DNA from: Buxus sempervirens
Lineage: Eukaryota > Streptophyta > Magnoliopsida > Buxales > Buxaceae
DNA: 64,000 nt
Direction: 5' to 3'
Assembly (NCBI GenBank): GCA_947561395.2
Contig: OX387182.1
Coordinates: 1,684,001 to 1,748,000, forward strand
Both the position numbers and the translations under genes were made by a program. Of this stretch, positions 41,701 to 48,179 are shown piece after piece (positions within the stretch are counted from its first letter, which is position 1; each line of letters begins with the position of its first letter). The notes below the pieces were generated by a model. That model had not been told where the DNA came from, made no database searches, and worked only from the letters and a program-made list of their open reading frames with translations.

Positions 41701-42933
41701 AAAAACAATATAATTTCTTGTCTTTAGAAGCAAAATTTTATTGCTACTCAATTTTTCCTAGTTGCTTAGGAAAATTGATACGCAATAAAATTTTACTTCT
41801 CAATTGAAGCAAAAGCACTTACTGTCCAAACATGCTTATTGCTTCATAAAGCAAAAGCAAACAAGCAATGCCAAACGCAGCCTAAATTTGCTGACACTTC
41901 ACATAAGCTAAAATCCCTTTTAACTTGCAAAATCGTCTAATAAATTCACTCACTTGTAGCTCAAGCTTCTCTCCAGATTGTGTTTTGACAGAAACAGGGT
42001 AAAGATGCAAGTCACCTGCAAACCAATATCAAGCAAACAATAGCACTGTTAAAATAAAGCACCTTATTTGATTGCAGTAACCCATACAAAGAAAAATTCC
42101 ATGCAAGTTGATTAACTGATAGTTTTAATAGGCCATCCAGTTGATGATTACAATAGGCACAACATTTTCCCCATCTTTCTAACGAGCTGACAAAATGAAA
42201 ATTTTGAGTGCACACTTGAGCACCTCTAATTTCCTCTTCAAAATGAGGGCCAAAACGTGAATAAGATAACATAATGAAAAATTTTGACCAGCAATTGGAG
42301 TGGGCCATTAACCAAATAAAAGAAAACGATAAGGGTAGTTAACGTGGTTACTAAAATTGTGTGATCAGGAAATGGGCAGACCAAGTCCAATAGTGATCTT
42401 TTAAAGTTCATCTTAGACAAGAGTTTGAGAAATAAAGTGATCAGGAGCCTGTGGAATTGCATTTCATTAGACTTAAAAAAACCTGCAATGCTATCTACTT
42501 TAAGAAATTCTTTTGCATCGATTTAAAACCATAAACATGATCTCCCAACTCCCGAGATATATGATTGATAGTGCAAAACAAACTAACAATTAACACGCGC
42601 ACGCACGCACACAGCGTGTGTGTATGTGTGTGAAAAGCACTGCTAAAAAGCAGAGCGAGAAATCATTCATGAAACCAAAACCAAAACAAATGAGTGATTA
42701 ACTTCACCTTGTTTTAGACCATTAGCTGCATTTACCGATTGGGCCGCGGGGGAGACTGCTGCTTTGCTCGTAGAGTCATCAGTAGCAGTAGCTTCGTTAA
42801 CATCAGCTTTGGAGGGCCCTGAAGTGGTCGAGCTTCCTTTCAAAGCAGCATCGGATGAGGCCACCGGTTCCGCAGAATTCGCAGAACTCTGAGACCCTCT
42901 TCGATTTTTCGATCTATTTGACTTCCCTGCCAT
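5797..42933 (-). CDS. FMT: FRIENDLY / clustered mitochondria (CLU) protein, complete, 28 coding exons
   Basis: This is a cytosolic RNA-associated CLU-family protein that keeps plant mitochondria dispersed; loss causes mitochondrial clustering. Exons in transcript order: 42933-42708, 42015-41954, 41237-41048, 40974-40843, 40696-40540, 40346-40153, 40047-39946, 36620-36485, 36298-36170, 34131-33738, 33403-33299, 32186-32068, 25994-25886, 25792-25658, 25163-25044, 24946-24776, 24616-24530, 11569-11435, 10262-10107, 10022-9954, 8403-8245, 8115-8059, 7962-7922, 7385-7266, 7184-6875, 6766-6659, 6564-6493, 6258-5797. All phases agree, giving 4,257 nt (1,418 aa; the Arabidopsis protein is about 1,400 aa). 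The start is [12 protein letters not shown] at 42933; the in-frame codon 9 nt upstream is GTG. The order is a Ser/Ala-rich N-terminus (1-75), the CLU N-terminal region, the CLU domain (about 330-610, with [20 protein letters not shown] and [15 protein letters not shown]), a variable acidic region (about 450-550 and 685-730), then TPRs (about 1,050-1,190, [20 protein letters not shown]). Introns 24 and 25 begin with GC. Intron 17 is 12,960 bp and intron 12 is 6,073 bp, both TE-filled. Confidence 0.96.
7185..7265 (-). other. FMT intron 24, GC-AG type
   Basis: The exon ends CACAG and the intron begins GCACTT and ends ...ACTGCAG. The protein join (TAHS-YGNM) leaves no GT alternative near the boundary. 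The length is 81 bp. Intron 25 (6767-6874) is also GC-AG (CTACAG/GCATGT). Confidence 0.8.
8404..9953 (-). other. FMT intron 20 (1.55 kb)
   Basis: This is AT-rich sequence with a T/A homopolymer junction near 8910-8930. I see no exon, element or recognisable protein fragment in it. Confidence 0.6.
10263..11434 (-). other. FMT intron 18 (1.17 kb)
   Basis: This is AT-rich intronic sequence with no recognisable element. The short frames across it are not conserved-looking. Confidence 0.6.
12370..13190 (+). pseudogene. Ty3/gypsy pol relic (RNase H to integrase zinc-binding region)
   Basis: Translated pieces in several frames follow a gypsy polyprotein. They include a degenerate RT/RNase H run around 12395-12715 (LVLPNFENL..., then [14 protein letters not shown], then [19 protein letters not shown]). 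An integrase N-terminal piece follows at about 12980-13190 (GGHFGRDKT-like, then [14 protein letters not shown] and [12 protein letters not shown]). Many stops and frameshifts make it non-functional. It lies inside FMT intron 17, antisense to FMT. No LTRs belonging to it were found. Confidence 0.75.
13200..14531. other. Unclassified part of FMT intron 17
   Basis: I recognise no protein. The C-rich stretches at about 13640-13930 could be old retrotransposon sequence in reverse orientation, but nothing in the translations supports a family. Confidence 0.3.
14732..14763. repeat. Perfect 32-bp palindrome
   Basis: Two 16-bp arms (CTCGATTTGGGCGAAA and its exact complement) meet with no spacer. Immediately upstream (about 14668-14720) is a second, imperfect inverted repeat whose arms are T-run + CTCTCGCACATGC and GCATGCGTGCAAGAG + A-run. 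Together they look like the core of a fold-back element in FMT intron 17. Confidence 0.9.
15184..16320. repeat. GGTACC-rich minisatellite inside the solo LTR
   Basis: About 50 diverged tandem units of roughly 20-23 bp follow the pattern (C)CTAAGGTACCCC(C) plus a short T-rich spacer such as ACTTGTATTA. Most units contain a GGTACC (KpnI) site. There is no identical-repeat/unique-spacer structure as in CRISPR. The open frame across it is a repeat artefact. Confidence 0.9.
17930..18032. repeat. Three tandem copies of a 20-bp motif in the LTR
   Basis: GTGACGGTGTAGATCTCACT occurs near 17931 and 18010, with a one-base variant (AAATC) near 17970. The copies are separated by about 20 bp of diverged sequence. 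The motif is partly self-complementary (AGTGA...TCACT). Confidence 0.85.
18717..19564. other. AT-rich stretch between the solo LTR and the hAT relic
   Basis: Very AT-rich, with three related short segments (ACACCCGATC..., ACACCCAATGTCCC, ACACCCAATGTATA at about 18818, 18971 and 19107). It is probably the 5' non-coding or subterminal part of the hAT element that follows; its end was not found. Confidence 0.35.
19565..23038 (+). pseudogene. hAT transposase relic with BED finger and DUF659
   Basis: This is a non-functional hAT-family transposase. The first frame (19565-20152) carries a BED-type finger ([14 protein letters not shown]..., [21 protein letters not shown]), but the first zinc-ligand Cys appears replaced (VYNYC). 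It is followed by an Asp-rich linker. DUF659 pieces follow over 20180-20980 ([78 protein letters not shown]), with stops and frameshifts. The C-terminal dimerisation region is at about 21750-21960 ([19 protein letters not shown], then TSSSTCERN). A Ser/Asp/Pro/Tyr-rich tail continues to 23038. Terminal inverted repeats and an 8-bp target duplication were not located. It lies in FMT intron 17, antisense to FMT. Confidence 0.85.
23039..24529. other. Remainder of FMT intron 17
   Basis: The first 400 bp are probably the 3' non-coding end of the hAT relic. The C-rich stretch 23480-24060 has a minus-strand frame ([18 protein letters not shown]...) that I do not recognise. There is no exon before the FMT exon at 24530. 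Confidence 0.35.
26310..27983 (+). pseudogene. LINE ORF1 (gag-like) C-terminal remnant
   Basis: Two consecutive frames (26310-27329 and 27336-27983) are Gly/Ser-rich and lack the N-terminal DUF4283 and CCHC knuckle. Position directly before ORF2 and composition are the evidence; I cannot align it to a specific domain. A stop at 27328 breaks the frame. Confidence 0.5.
27980..31731 (+). pseudogene. LINE ORF2 remnant (endonuclease, RT, zf-RVT)
   Basis: ORF2 begins [12 protein letters not shown] at 27980. The APE-type endonuclease retains VLVESKLEE and PVSDHSP, but the usual GDFN motif reads GHFN (about 28399), losing the catalytic Asp. There is a stop at about 28129 and a frameshift near 28520. 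The RT is largely open (29114-30343): [53 protein letters not shown] and FADDTLVF. The zf-RVT region follows over 30623-31430 ([38 protein letters not shown]), interrupted at about 31408 by a short reverse LINE insertion, and resumes with [17 protein letters not shown] to 31731. No RNase H domain is seen. Confidence 0.9.
31408..31475 (-). mobile_element. Short reverse LINE 3'-end insertion in the older LINE
   Basis: A run of about 19 T (31405-31423) is followed by GATCAATAAATAGAAGCAGT and related sequence. On the minus strand this is a 3' UTR fragment ending in poly(A). The host ORF2 frame is open on both sides and would join in frame across the insertion, with about 3-4 bp (GTT) repeated at the borders. 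This is a severely 5'-truncated retrocopy nested in the LINE. Confidence 0.65.
34132..36169 (-). other. FMT intron 9 (2.04 kb)
   Basis: This is AT-rich. Next to the donor lies a direct duplication of about 95 bp described separately. No coding similarity is seen in the rest. Confidence 0.6.
36010..36190. repeat. 95-bp tandem duplication spanning the FMT exon 9 splice donor
   Basis: Sequence starting GAATATGATATACAGAGAAC at 36010 is repeated at 36105 with few changes. Both copies contain the complement of the exon 9 end plus its GTGAG donor (CTCACATGTGAAAACATTCTG at about 36071 and 36166). The real donor is at 36169/36168; the intronic copy carries a decoy about 95 nt further downstream. Confidence 0.85.
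36750..37065 (+). pseudogene. L1 ORF2 zf-RVT fragment
   Basis: A short frame ([20 protein letters not shown] ... [14 protein letters not shown]) matches the C-terminal zinc-binding region of plant L1 ORF2. It lies in FMT intron 7 and is strongly degraded. Confidence 0.65.
37140..37680. repeat. Unclassified interspersed repeat with CCGTGTCTGACACG-type motifs
   Basis: Motifs such as GTACCCGTGTCTGACACGAC near 37189 and ACCCACACCCGACACTCGTA near 37583 resemble a common plant dispersed repeat. No protein, TIR or target duplication could be established. Confidence 0.3.
37865..38515 (+). pseudogene. RTE-type LINE 3' fragment
   Basis: Translated pieces follow the C-terminal end of plant RTE reverse transcriptases. 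They include a [14 protein letters not shown]-like stretch followed by SECWG, then [11 protein letters not shown]-like, and ESRLRWFGHVK-like around 38085-38115. At the end DRLGWRE sits before a short spacer and a tail of TGATTGATTGATT repeats near 38500, the microsatellite-type 3' end typical of RTE elements rather than poly(A). There are many stops. It lies in FMT intron 7. Confidence 0.7.
38779..39331 (+). mobile_element. 5'-truncated L1 copy with target-site duplication
   Basis: About 553 bp encode the L1 ORF2 C-terminus ([18 protein letters not shown] zinc-binding motif, [19 protein letters not shown]) with a stop at about 39175, a 3' UTR and a poly(A) tail (39321-39333). It is flanked by AAGAATATCTCACCC (38764-38778) and AAGAACATCTCACCC (39332-39346), a 15-bp duplication with one difference. 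It lies in FMT intron 7. Confidence 0.9.
41603..41882. mobile_element. PIF/Harbinger-type MITE (280 bp) in FMT intron 2
   Basis: The ends are GGCTGCGTTTGGGATTGC and the complementary GCAATGCCAAACGCAGCC. It is flanked by a 3-bp TAA duplication (41600-41602 and 41883-41885). The interior folds back over most of its length (GCAATAAGCATGTTTGRACAGTAA pairing with TTACTGTCCAAACATGCTTATTGC-like sequence). A 3-bp TAA/TTA target and such TIRs fit Tourist-like MITEs. It sits about 70 bp inside the intron 2 donor. Confidence 0.88.
42595..42640. repeat. (CA)n/(GT)n inverted microsatellite
   Basis: CACGCGCACGCACGCACACA is followed at once by GCGTGTGTGTATGTGTGTG, so the two halves are complementary. It lies in FMT intron 1, about 70 bp beyond the exon 1 donor. 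Confidence 0.8.
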
Positions 42934-43628
42934 TCTAACCACCCTAATTCAATGAAAACAGTGAAATAAATCCATCGTTAAACTCCAAACCAACGAAAAA
43001 ATAAATAAAATAAATGAAAAAATTTTCTCCCCAATACAATGAAAGCAAAACACACCTAAAAGAGCTAAAGATTCTACAAAGGGCTGCTCAGATGATTCTC
43101 GATTTTCAGGTAAACTGGATAAACAGGCAAAACTGCTCGCTCCGGAGAAAAACGGTGTAGGAGAAGAGAGGTAGCTGGCTTATGGAGGGGACGGCGTTAA
43201 ACCCTCTCGTTGCGACTGCAAGGGCTTACTTGAGACTGCTAAGTTTTTTTCGAATCAAGAGGTGGGTGCATTGTTTTAGGTTTAGCTCATCGATGCAACC
43301 CCTGCACGCATTTCTTTCTTTCCTCCTATTTGGCTATTTGGGTAAATTTGTAGCCTTACTTGCATGGAACTCTGACTATTCAGTGATATTTGAACCTGAA
43401 AAGATTACCACGATGTCTACATGGAGACTTTTGAGTCCATCCTGTCATTTGGGGTTGTGTCTGGTTAGGGTTTCAATTTTAAAAGTTAGGGTTTGAGTCC
43501 AAACAACTGATGAAATTTTCCCCCTTTTTTTTTTATAATAGTGTTATTAATGATAATTTTCCCTTTTTTTTTTTTTTTTTGTGTAAAGAATAAGATCGCA
43601 TCGTGAGGGGTTGAAACCGTCTACCGCA
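42934..43628. other. FMT 5' flank (5' UTR and promoter region)
   Basis: This is the region upstream of the FMT start codon. A plus-strand frame at 43182-43496 (MEGTALNPLVATARAYLRLL...) matches nothing I know and is not called. Two T-rich tracts lie at about 43527-43535 and 43565-43581. Confidence 0.5.
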
Positions 43629-43800
43629 TGGATTTTGCGGCAAACACTACAGCATCCTGCATCGCACAGATGCTGCCACGTGTAACATCTCATGGCTGCA
43701 ACTGATATTTCACATTGAAAAATGTGAAATATACAGCAATCGTGAGATGTTACATGTGGCAGCATCCTGCAAATGTGGTAGGGTCTGTCGCAAAATCCTT
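43629..43800. mobile_element. Fold-back (MITE-like) element
   Basis: Nested inverted repeats are present. The outer ends are GGATTTTGCGGCA and the complement TGTCGCAAAATCC. Inner arms are TGCTGCCACGTGTAACATCTCA (about 43671) pairing with TGAGATGTTACATGTGGCAGCA (about 43744), and a central ATATTTCACATT/AATGTGAAATAT stem. There is no coding capacity. The left boundary of the tandem duplication falls inside its right arm. Confidence 0.75.
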
Positions 43801-44776
43801 GCAACAAACAATTTCATCTATAGCTTACTTGTTTTTTGTCCAATCTTGAGCTTTTCGAATATAATACAAGAGGTACATGCATAGTAGTTAACGTGGAATT
43901 TCTTCAATAGTTAGTGTTTGTAGGAGATATGCATTTGGGTGGGTAGTTATTATTGGACCAAACTAGTATTTTAATAATTTTTTGGCGACTTGTTTTGATT
44001 GTGAAAAAAGTGGGCCAAAATGTCTGAAAAATATTCCTTAGGGTTGGCTTTATAATGGTATATATGTAGTTTTTTCACTGATGCATTGTAGTGCTTTTTA
44101 CAAGCTTGCAGATTTAAATATGCACAACTAACACTCCTGTTTGATAATAATTAATTCATTTTGATTTAAACAAACATGTTATAATTACGCTGACCTTGAC
44201 ATCTATTATATTTATTTTGGTAACTTATAAAACATTTTCAAATTGTACAAACTTATATATTTCGAAGTGCTAACTATTTTACAACAAAAATTAATCCGTA
44301 ATATAGAACGCCATTCCTATTAAAAGCTTAAGCTAATACTAGATATGAACTTTTATATGTTTAATTATATTCCTAACACTCCATTCACAGGTGGGCTGGA
44401 CTAAAATTCATTTTTAGGAAGGCTTTACATGCGGAAATTTTTTTTTTAATAATAGGTGGAGTGGAGGTTTGAACCTAGCATTTTGGCGTTAGCCAAAGGC
44501 TCTAATATTATATGAAACACTGTTTCTACTAAAAGCTTAAGCTAACAGTAGAGGTGAACTTTTATATATTTAATTATATTCATAACAGATTGCTCTTCTC
44601 AACATCATAATAATGTTCCCATGCAACATGAATGTATAATTAATATTTGATTTGGAAAATTTAAACAATTTAAATTGACTTTTTAAAAACAAATTCCACA
44701 TTCGCTTCAAAATTAATAATTAAAACATGTTATTTCATAATTCTCTTGTTATATTAAAAAATAACCCATATCAAAC

Positions 44777-45077
44777 CAGTGGCGGAACCACGTTGTGGTT
44801 AGGGGGGCAATTGCCCCCCCCCCCCCCCCAACTTTTATTTTTTTTATTAAAAATGTATATATTTTATATATTTTTAATTAAAATTTATGTTTTGCCCTCC
44901 CTAAAATTTTTGGTTTGTCCCCCCCAACCCATTGAAATTTTTATATTTCATGATAACCCCCTCTAAAATTTCTGGTTTGGCCCCCCAACTCATTGAAATA
45001 TCTATATTTCATGAGAAGTGTTAATTGATTTTTTTTTTTTTGCCCCACCCAAATTTGGAGTCCTGGTTCCGCCACTG
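44777..45077. mobile_element. hAT-type MITE (301 bp)
   Basis: The ends are CAGTGGCGGAACCACG and the complementary TGGTTCCGCCACTG. It is flanked by the 8-bp duplication TATCAAAC (44769-44776 and 45078-45085). Unit B has a single TATCAAAC at 55644-55651, the empty site. An 8-bp target and CAGTGGCGGA ends define a hAT non-autonomous element. The interior has long C, T and A runs and no coding capacity. Confidence 0.95.
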
Positions 45078-45609
45078 TATCAAACACTGATTAATTATTA
45101 TGTTCAACAATAATTTAGATTGACAATAACAACATTTGTTTTTCTTAAACATCCATTGGGAGTTCTACAAAAGATTTATCATTCACTTTAAAATATTCGT
45201 AATGCACCATGAGCAAAAAAATTTGACAATTTTCTTTTTCCAAATCACTATTAATAATGTCTTGAGCCATGGTTTAAGCTTTATCGACACATTCATGAAC
45301 AAAATTGTGCAAGGATGGCAATGGGACAAGTTAAATGGGTAACCTATCCCGCTTCGATGTGGCATAAATTGGGTTAGGGGCATATTAGAGTTTAATATAA
45401 AAATGAAATATAACACTTTTGGGTTGCGTTCAACGTGTTGTTTTCATTGAGCCATAAGTTAAAGAGCAAGTTTGGTGTTATCTAATCGCAATTCTTATAT
45501 TTGTGCTAAAAATGTTTGCAATATTAGTGGAAGCAATCTTCCTTCATGCAAAGTTAGGCTCGTGGGCAAACCATTTTCAATAACATCAGATTCAACGGCC
45601 ACCACTAAT

Positions 45610-46083
45610 TATAGGAGTGGGCATCGTCTACAACAGGGGCTGTAAACAGCCCCTCACATGTATGGTGTGGGGCCCCCCAAATGAATGGTGGGGCCCTCAC
45701 GGAATGTGAGGGGCTGTTTACAGCCTCCGCAGTAGAGGATGAGTACTCTAATTTTTGCTAGCCGTAACCATCCCCATGGACCCCACCATACCGAGTTGTC
45801 AAAACTTCCACTCACTTTATAAACTCGGCGAAATAACGTGTCGACTCATCTCATTGCAAGGGATGGGCATCGTCTACGATGTGAGACAGCCCCTCACATG
45901 TATGGGGTGGGGCCCCCAAATGTATGGTGGGCCCCGACTGAATGTAAGGAGGACACATCCTCTACAGCGGGGGCTGTAAACAGCCCCTCACATTCCGTGT
46001 GGGCCCCACCATTCATTTGGGGGGGCCCACACCATACATGTGAGGGGCTGTTTACAGCGGGGGCTGTAGACGATGCCCACTCG
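45610..46083. mobile_element. Nested MITEs with GGGCATCGTCTAC ends
   Basis: GTGGGCATCGTCTACAACAG (45617), TGGGCATCGTCTACGATGTG (45865) and the complementary GTAGACGATGCCCAC (46068-46082) mark ends of the same family. Internal segments GGGGCTGTAAACAGCCCCTC and CACATGTATGGTGTGGGGCC appear several times in both orientations. Unit B lacks both insertions, but a diverged relative sits at about 56572-56690. At least two insertions are involved (about 45610-45750 and 45860-46083). Confidence 0.7.
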
Positions 46084-46469
46084 AATGTAAGGCTATTTGC
46101 AACGCATGCAGAGGGTGAAAGTCGGACTGTAAGCGCTTAGTTGTTATTGTTATTGTAGGACAGATCCCATTAGAGTAAGGTATTATCGATGTTAAAGCAA
46201 AGAGAAGAGTGGACCCTGTTGGTTGAGAAGGCTTCCTCTGGAAAGTTCTCGGGTTGTCGCTTGGTGTTCGGCTAAGACTGCTTTCCAAACTTGCTTTCTC
46301 CTCCAAATCATGACGGGCTAATTGCTGGATCTCCTTCTCCTCCCCCTCCCGATTTGGAGCTGGTCCCCCCCTTGGTCTAGTCGCCTGAGTCTTTGTTTTG
46401 GTGGGTCTGTCTTGGTGCCTGGTTTGTCTTGTAGCCTGTCAGCTTGTGTCCCCTGTTTTCTTTTACCTC

Positions 46470-48179
46470 ATGGAAGACCTTTCTGCCAGCTTGAAGCAGC
46501 TCTTTATTCCTCCGAGACCAGAAACGGTGTTCAAGCCCTCTTGTGCGGATATTAAAAGACTTGAAGATAGATGGGCTTTCCTGGTCGTTTGTGAGTTGTG
46601 CGAAGAAGATTGCCAATTAAATGCGTTTCGGAACACTTTAGGTCGGCTGTGGAGAAACATCGGCATCTCTACTTGCCGGAAAGTTGCCCCCCGTCGTTTC
46701 CTGGTGGGGTTTGCTACAGCTGCTGATAAAGAGAGAGTGTTGATGGCCCAGCCTTGGGTCATCAACTCCTCTCTCTTGCTTATGGACGACATCAAGGATG
46801 ATGAGGAGGCTAAGACTTTCACGTTTCAACAGATTACTCTCTGGATGCAGATAAAAAACCTACCCAGGAAGTTCTTTGATGAGAAGATCATCTCTGACCT
46901 CACCAACTGTTTCGGTAAGTTTTTGGAGGTCTCGCTGGACGATGGTGAGGCGGAGTCGGAGGTGGTGCCGGTTAGGGTTCAGCTCCCTCTCCGGAAGCCT
47001 ATTCCCTCTGGTATTTTGTTCGAAGTTTGTCCTGATAAAAATGTGTGGTTAGATTTCAAGTTTGAAGCCTTACCTGCCTTTTGTTTTTCGTGTGGTCTCA
47101 TCGGCCACTCTTTGGTAAACTGTCCTAACCCTTTCTATGCCAAGCCTGGTTGTGGTGGTAGTGATGTTTGCAGGAAATATGGGGATGGGCTGAGAATCCC
47201 GATGAACCGCCGGAGGAATCCCCTGGTTAAGGCTGTGCAAAAGACTGGGGAGGGTGATCAGAATCGGAGCCAGAACCATCGTGGCGGTGACTCGCTGAGC
47301 CGTGAGCCTTCAAACTCGGCGGCTGGCGGACCTGTGCCTCTGGAGATTTCTCCTCGAGCCGCGCTCCGAGATGGGACTGGCGGCTTCTCCGAGACACGTC
47401 AAGGTGAGGTGGGGGGCAACGCTCCGGAATCCTCCGGACCCACCGACATGGTTCTATCGGGGTCTTCGGATCCCACCGTTATGGTGTGGGATAATTCTGT
47501 CGGGCTTGGGGGTCCTGGGGCCAACTTTGGGCCCAACTTGCTGGTGTCAAACTTCTTTACTTTTGGTTCTCACTTAGATAAGGTCGACCAAAACTTAGTG
47601 CTTAGGGCCTCACCCCATTTAACCCTGGCCCATCTTAAACCTGCTGACCTTTTGGGGCCTAGTCGTGGGGCTATAGGCCGTGGGCGGAAAAAAAAGAATG
47701 TTAATCCGGGCGTGTCTAAGTCTAGTGTTTTGGCTATTGGGGGCCTAGCTTCTGGGATTGGGGAGGAGGGGGTCTCCCACCTCTCAAAAAAAAGAAAGTC
47801 GTCTTTGCAAATTTCGGACTACAGTGATTGTGCCTCCTCTGTGTTCTCCCCCCTTCTCTCTCTCCGATTGTGCCGAGCTCGTCTCGGCCGAAGGATCTCC
47901 CATGAAGATTTTGGCTTGGAATTGTCGGGGCCTGGGTCGCGCCCCGACAATGCTTCACTTGCGAAACATGATTCGCAAACTCAGACCAAATATTGTGATG
48001 TTATCGGAAACTCTAATGAACGAGACAAACTCAGCAAAAAGAATCCGGAAGATGGGATTCACGAATTTCTGGTGGAAGGCTGCAAGGGAAAGAGCAGAGG
48101 GTTTCTGGCTCCTATGGGATCAATCATGCAATATCTCTGTAAATATCATCATGGATTGGTGCATCCACATGACTATTGA
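46470..48179 (+). CDS. LINE ORF1 protein (DUF4283 + CCHC zinc knuckle)
   Basis: A gag-like nucleic-acid-binding protein that packages LINE RNA. I chose MEDLSASLKQLF (46470) as the start; the frame is open 24 codons further upstream. The DUF4283 region covers about residues 25-190 (WAFLVVCELCEEDCQLNAF, RRFLVGFATAADKERVL, PWVINSSLLLMDD). A CCHC knuckle follows at about 210-225 (CFSCGLIGHSLVNC), then a basic, Ser/Gly-rich C-terminus. The frame runs past the ORF2 start (47902) and stops at 48179, so about 280 nt are read in two frames. The total is about 569 aa. Confidence 0.88.
   Translation: MEDLSASLKQLFIPPRPETVFKPSCADIKRLEDRWAFLVVCELCEEDCQLNAFRNTLGRLWRNIGISTCRKVAPRRFLVGFATAADKERVLMAQPWVINSSLLLMDDIKDDEEAKTFTFQQITLWMQIKNLPRKFFDEKIISDLTNCFGKFLEVSLDDGEAESEVVPVRVQLPLRKPIPSGILFEVCPDKNVWLDFKFEALPAFCFSCGLIGHSLVNCPNPFYAKPGCGGSDVCRKYGDGLRIPMNRRRNPLVKAVQKTGEGDQNRSQNHRGGDSLSREPSNSAAGGPVPLEISPRAALRDGTGGFSETRQGEVGGNAPESSGPTDMVLSGSSDPTVMVWDNSVGLGGPGANFGPNLLVSNFFTFGSHLDKVDQNLVLRASPHLTLAHLKPADLLGPSRGAIGRGRKKKNVNPGVSKSSVLAIGGLASGIGEEGVSHLSKKRKSSLQISDYSDCASSVFSPLLSLRLCRARLGRRISHEDFGLELSGPGSRPDNASLAKHDSQTQTKYCDVIGNSNERDKLSKKNPEDGIHEFLVEGCKGKSRGFLAPMGSIMQYLCKYHHGLVHPHDY

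Noticed and set aside
42934-42942. Upstream start for FMT (Met-Val-Arg before MAGKSN)
   Set aside because: The codon at 42940-42942 is GTG, not ATG; the first ATG is at 42933.
43182-43496. Plus-strand frame of 104 aa upstream of FMT, possibly a divergent small gene
   Set aside because: No recognisable domain, no supporting exon structure, and it overlaps the expected FMT 5' UTR/promoter.
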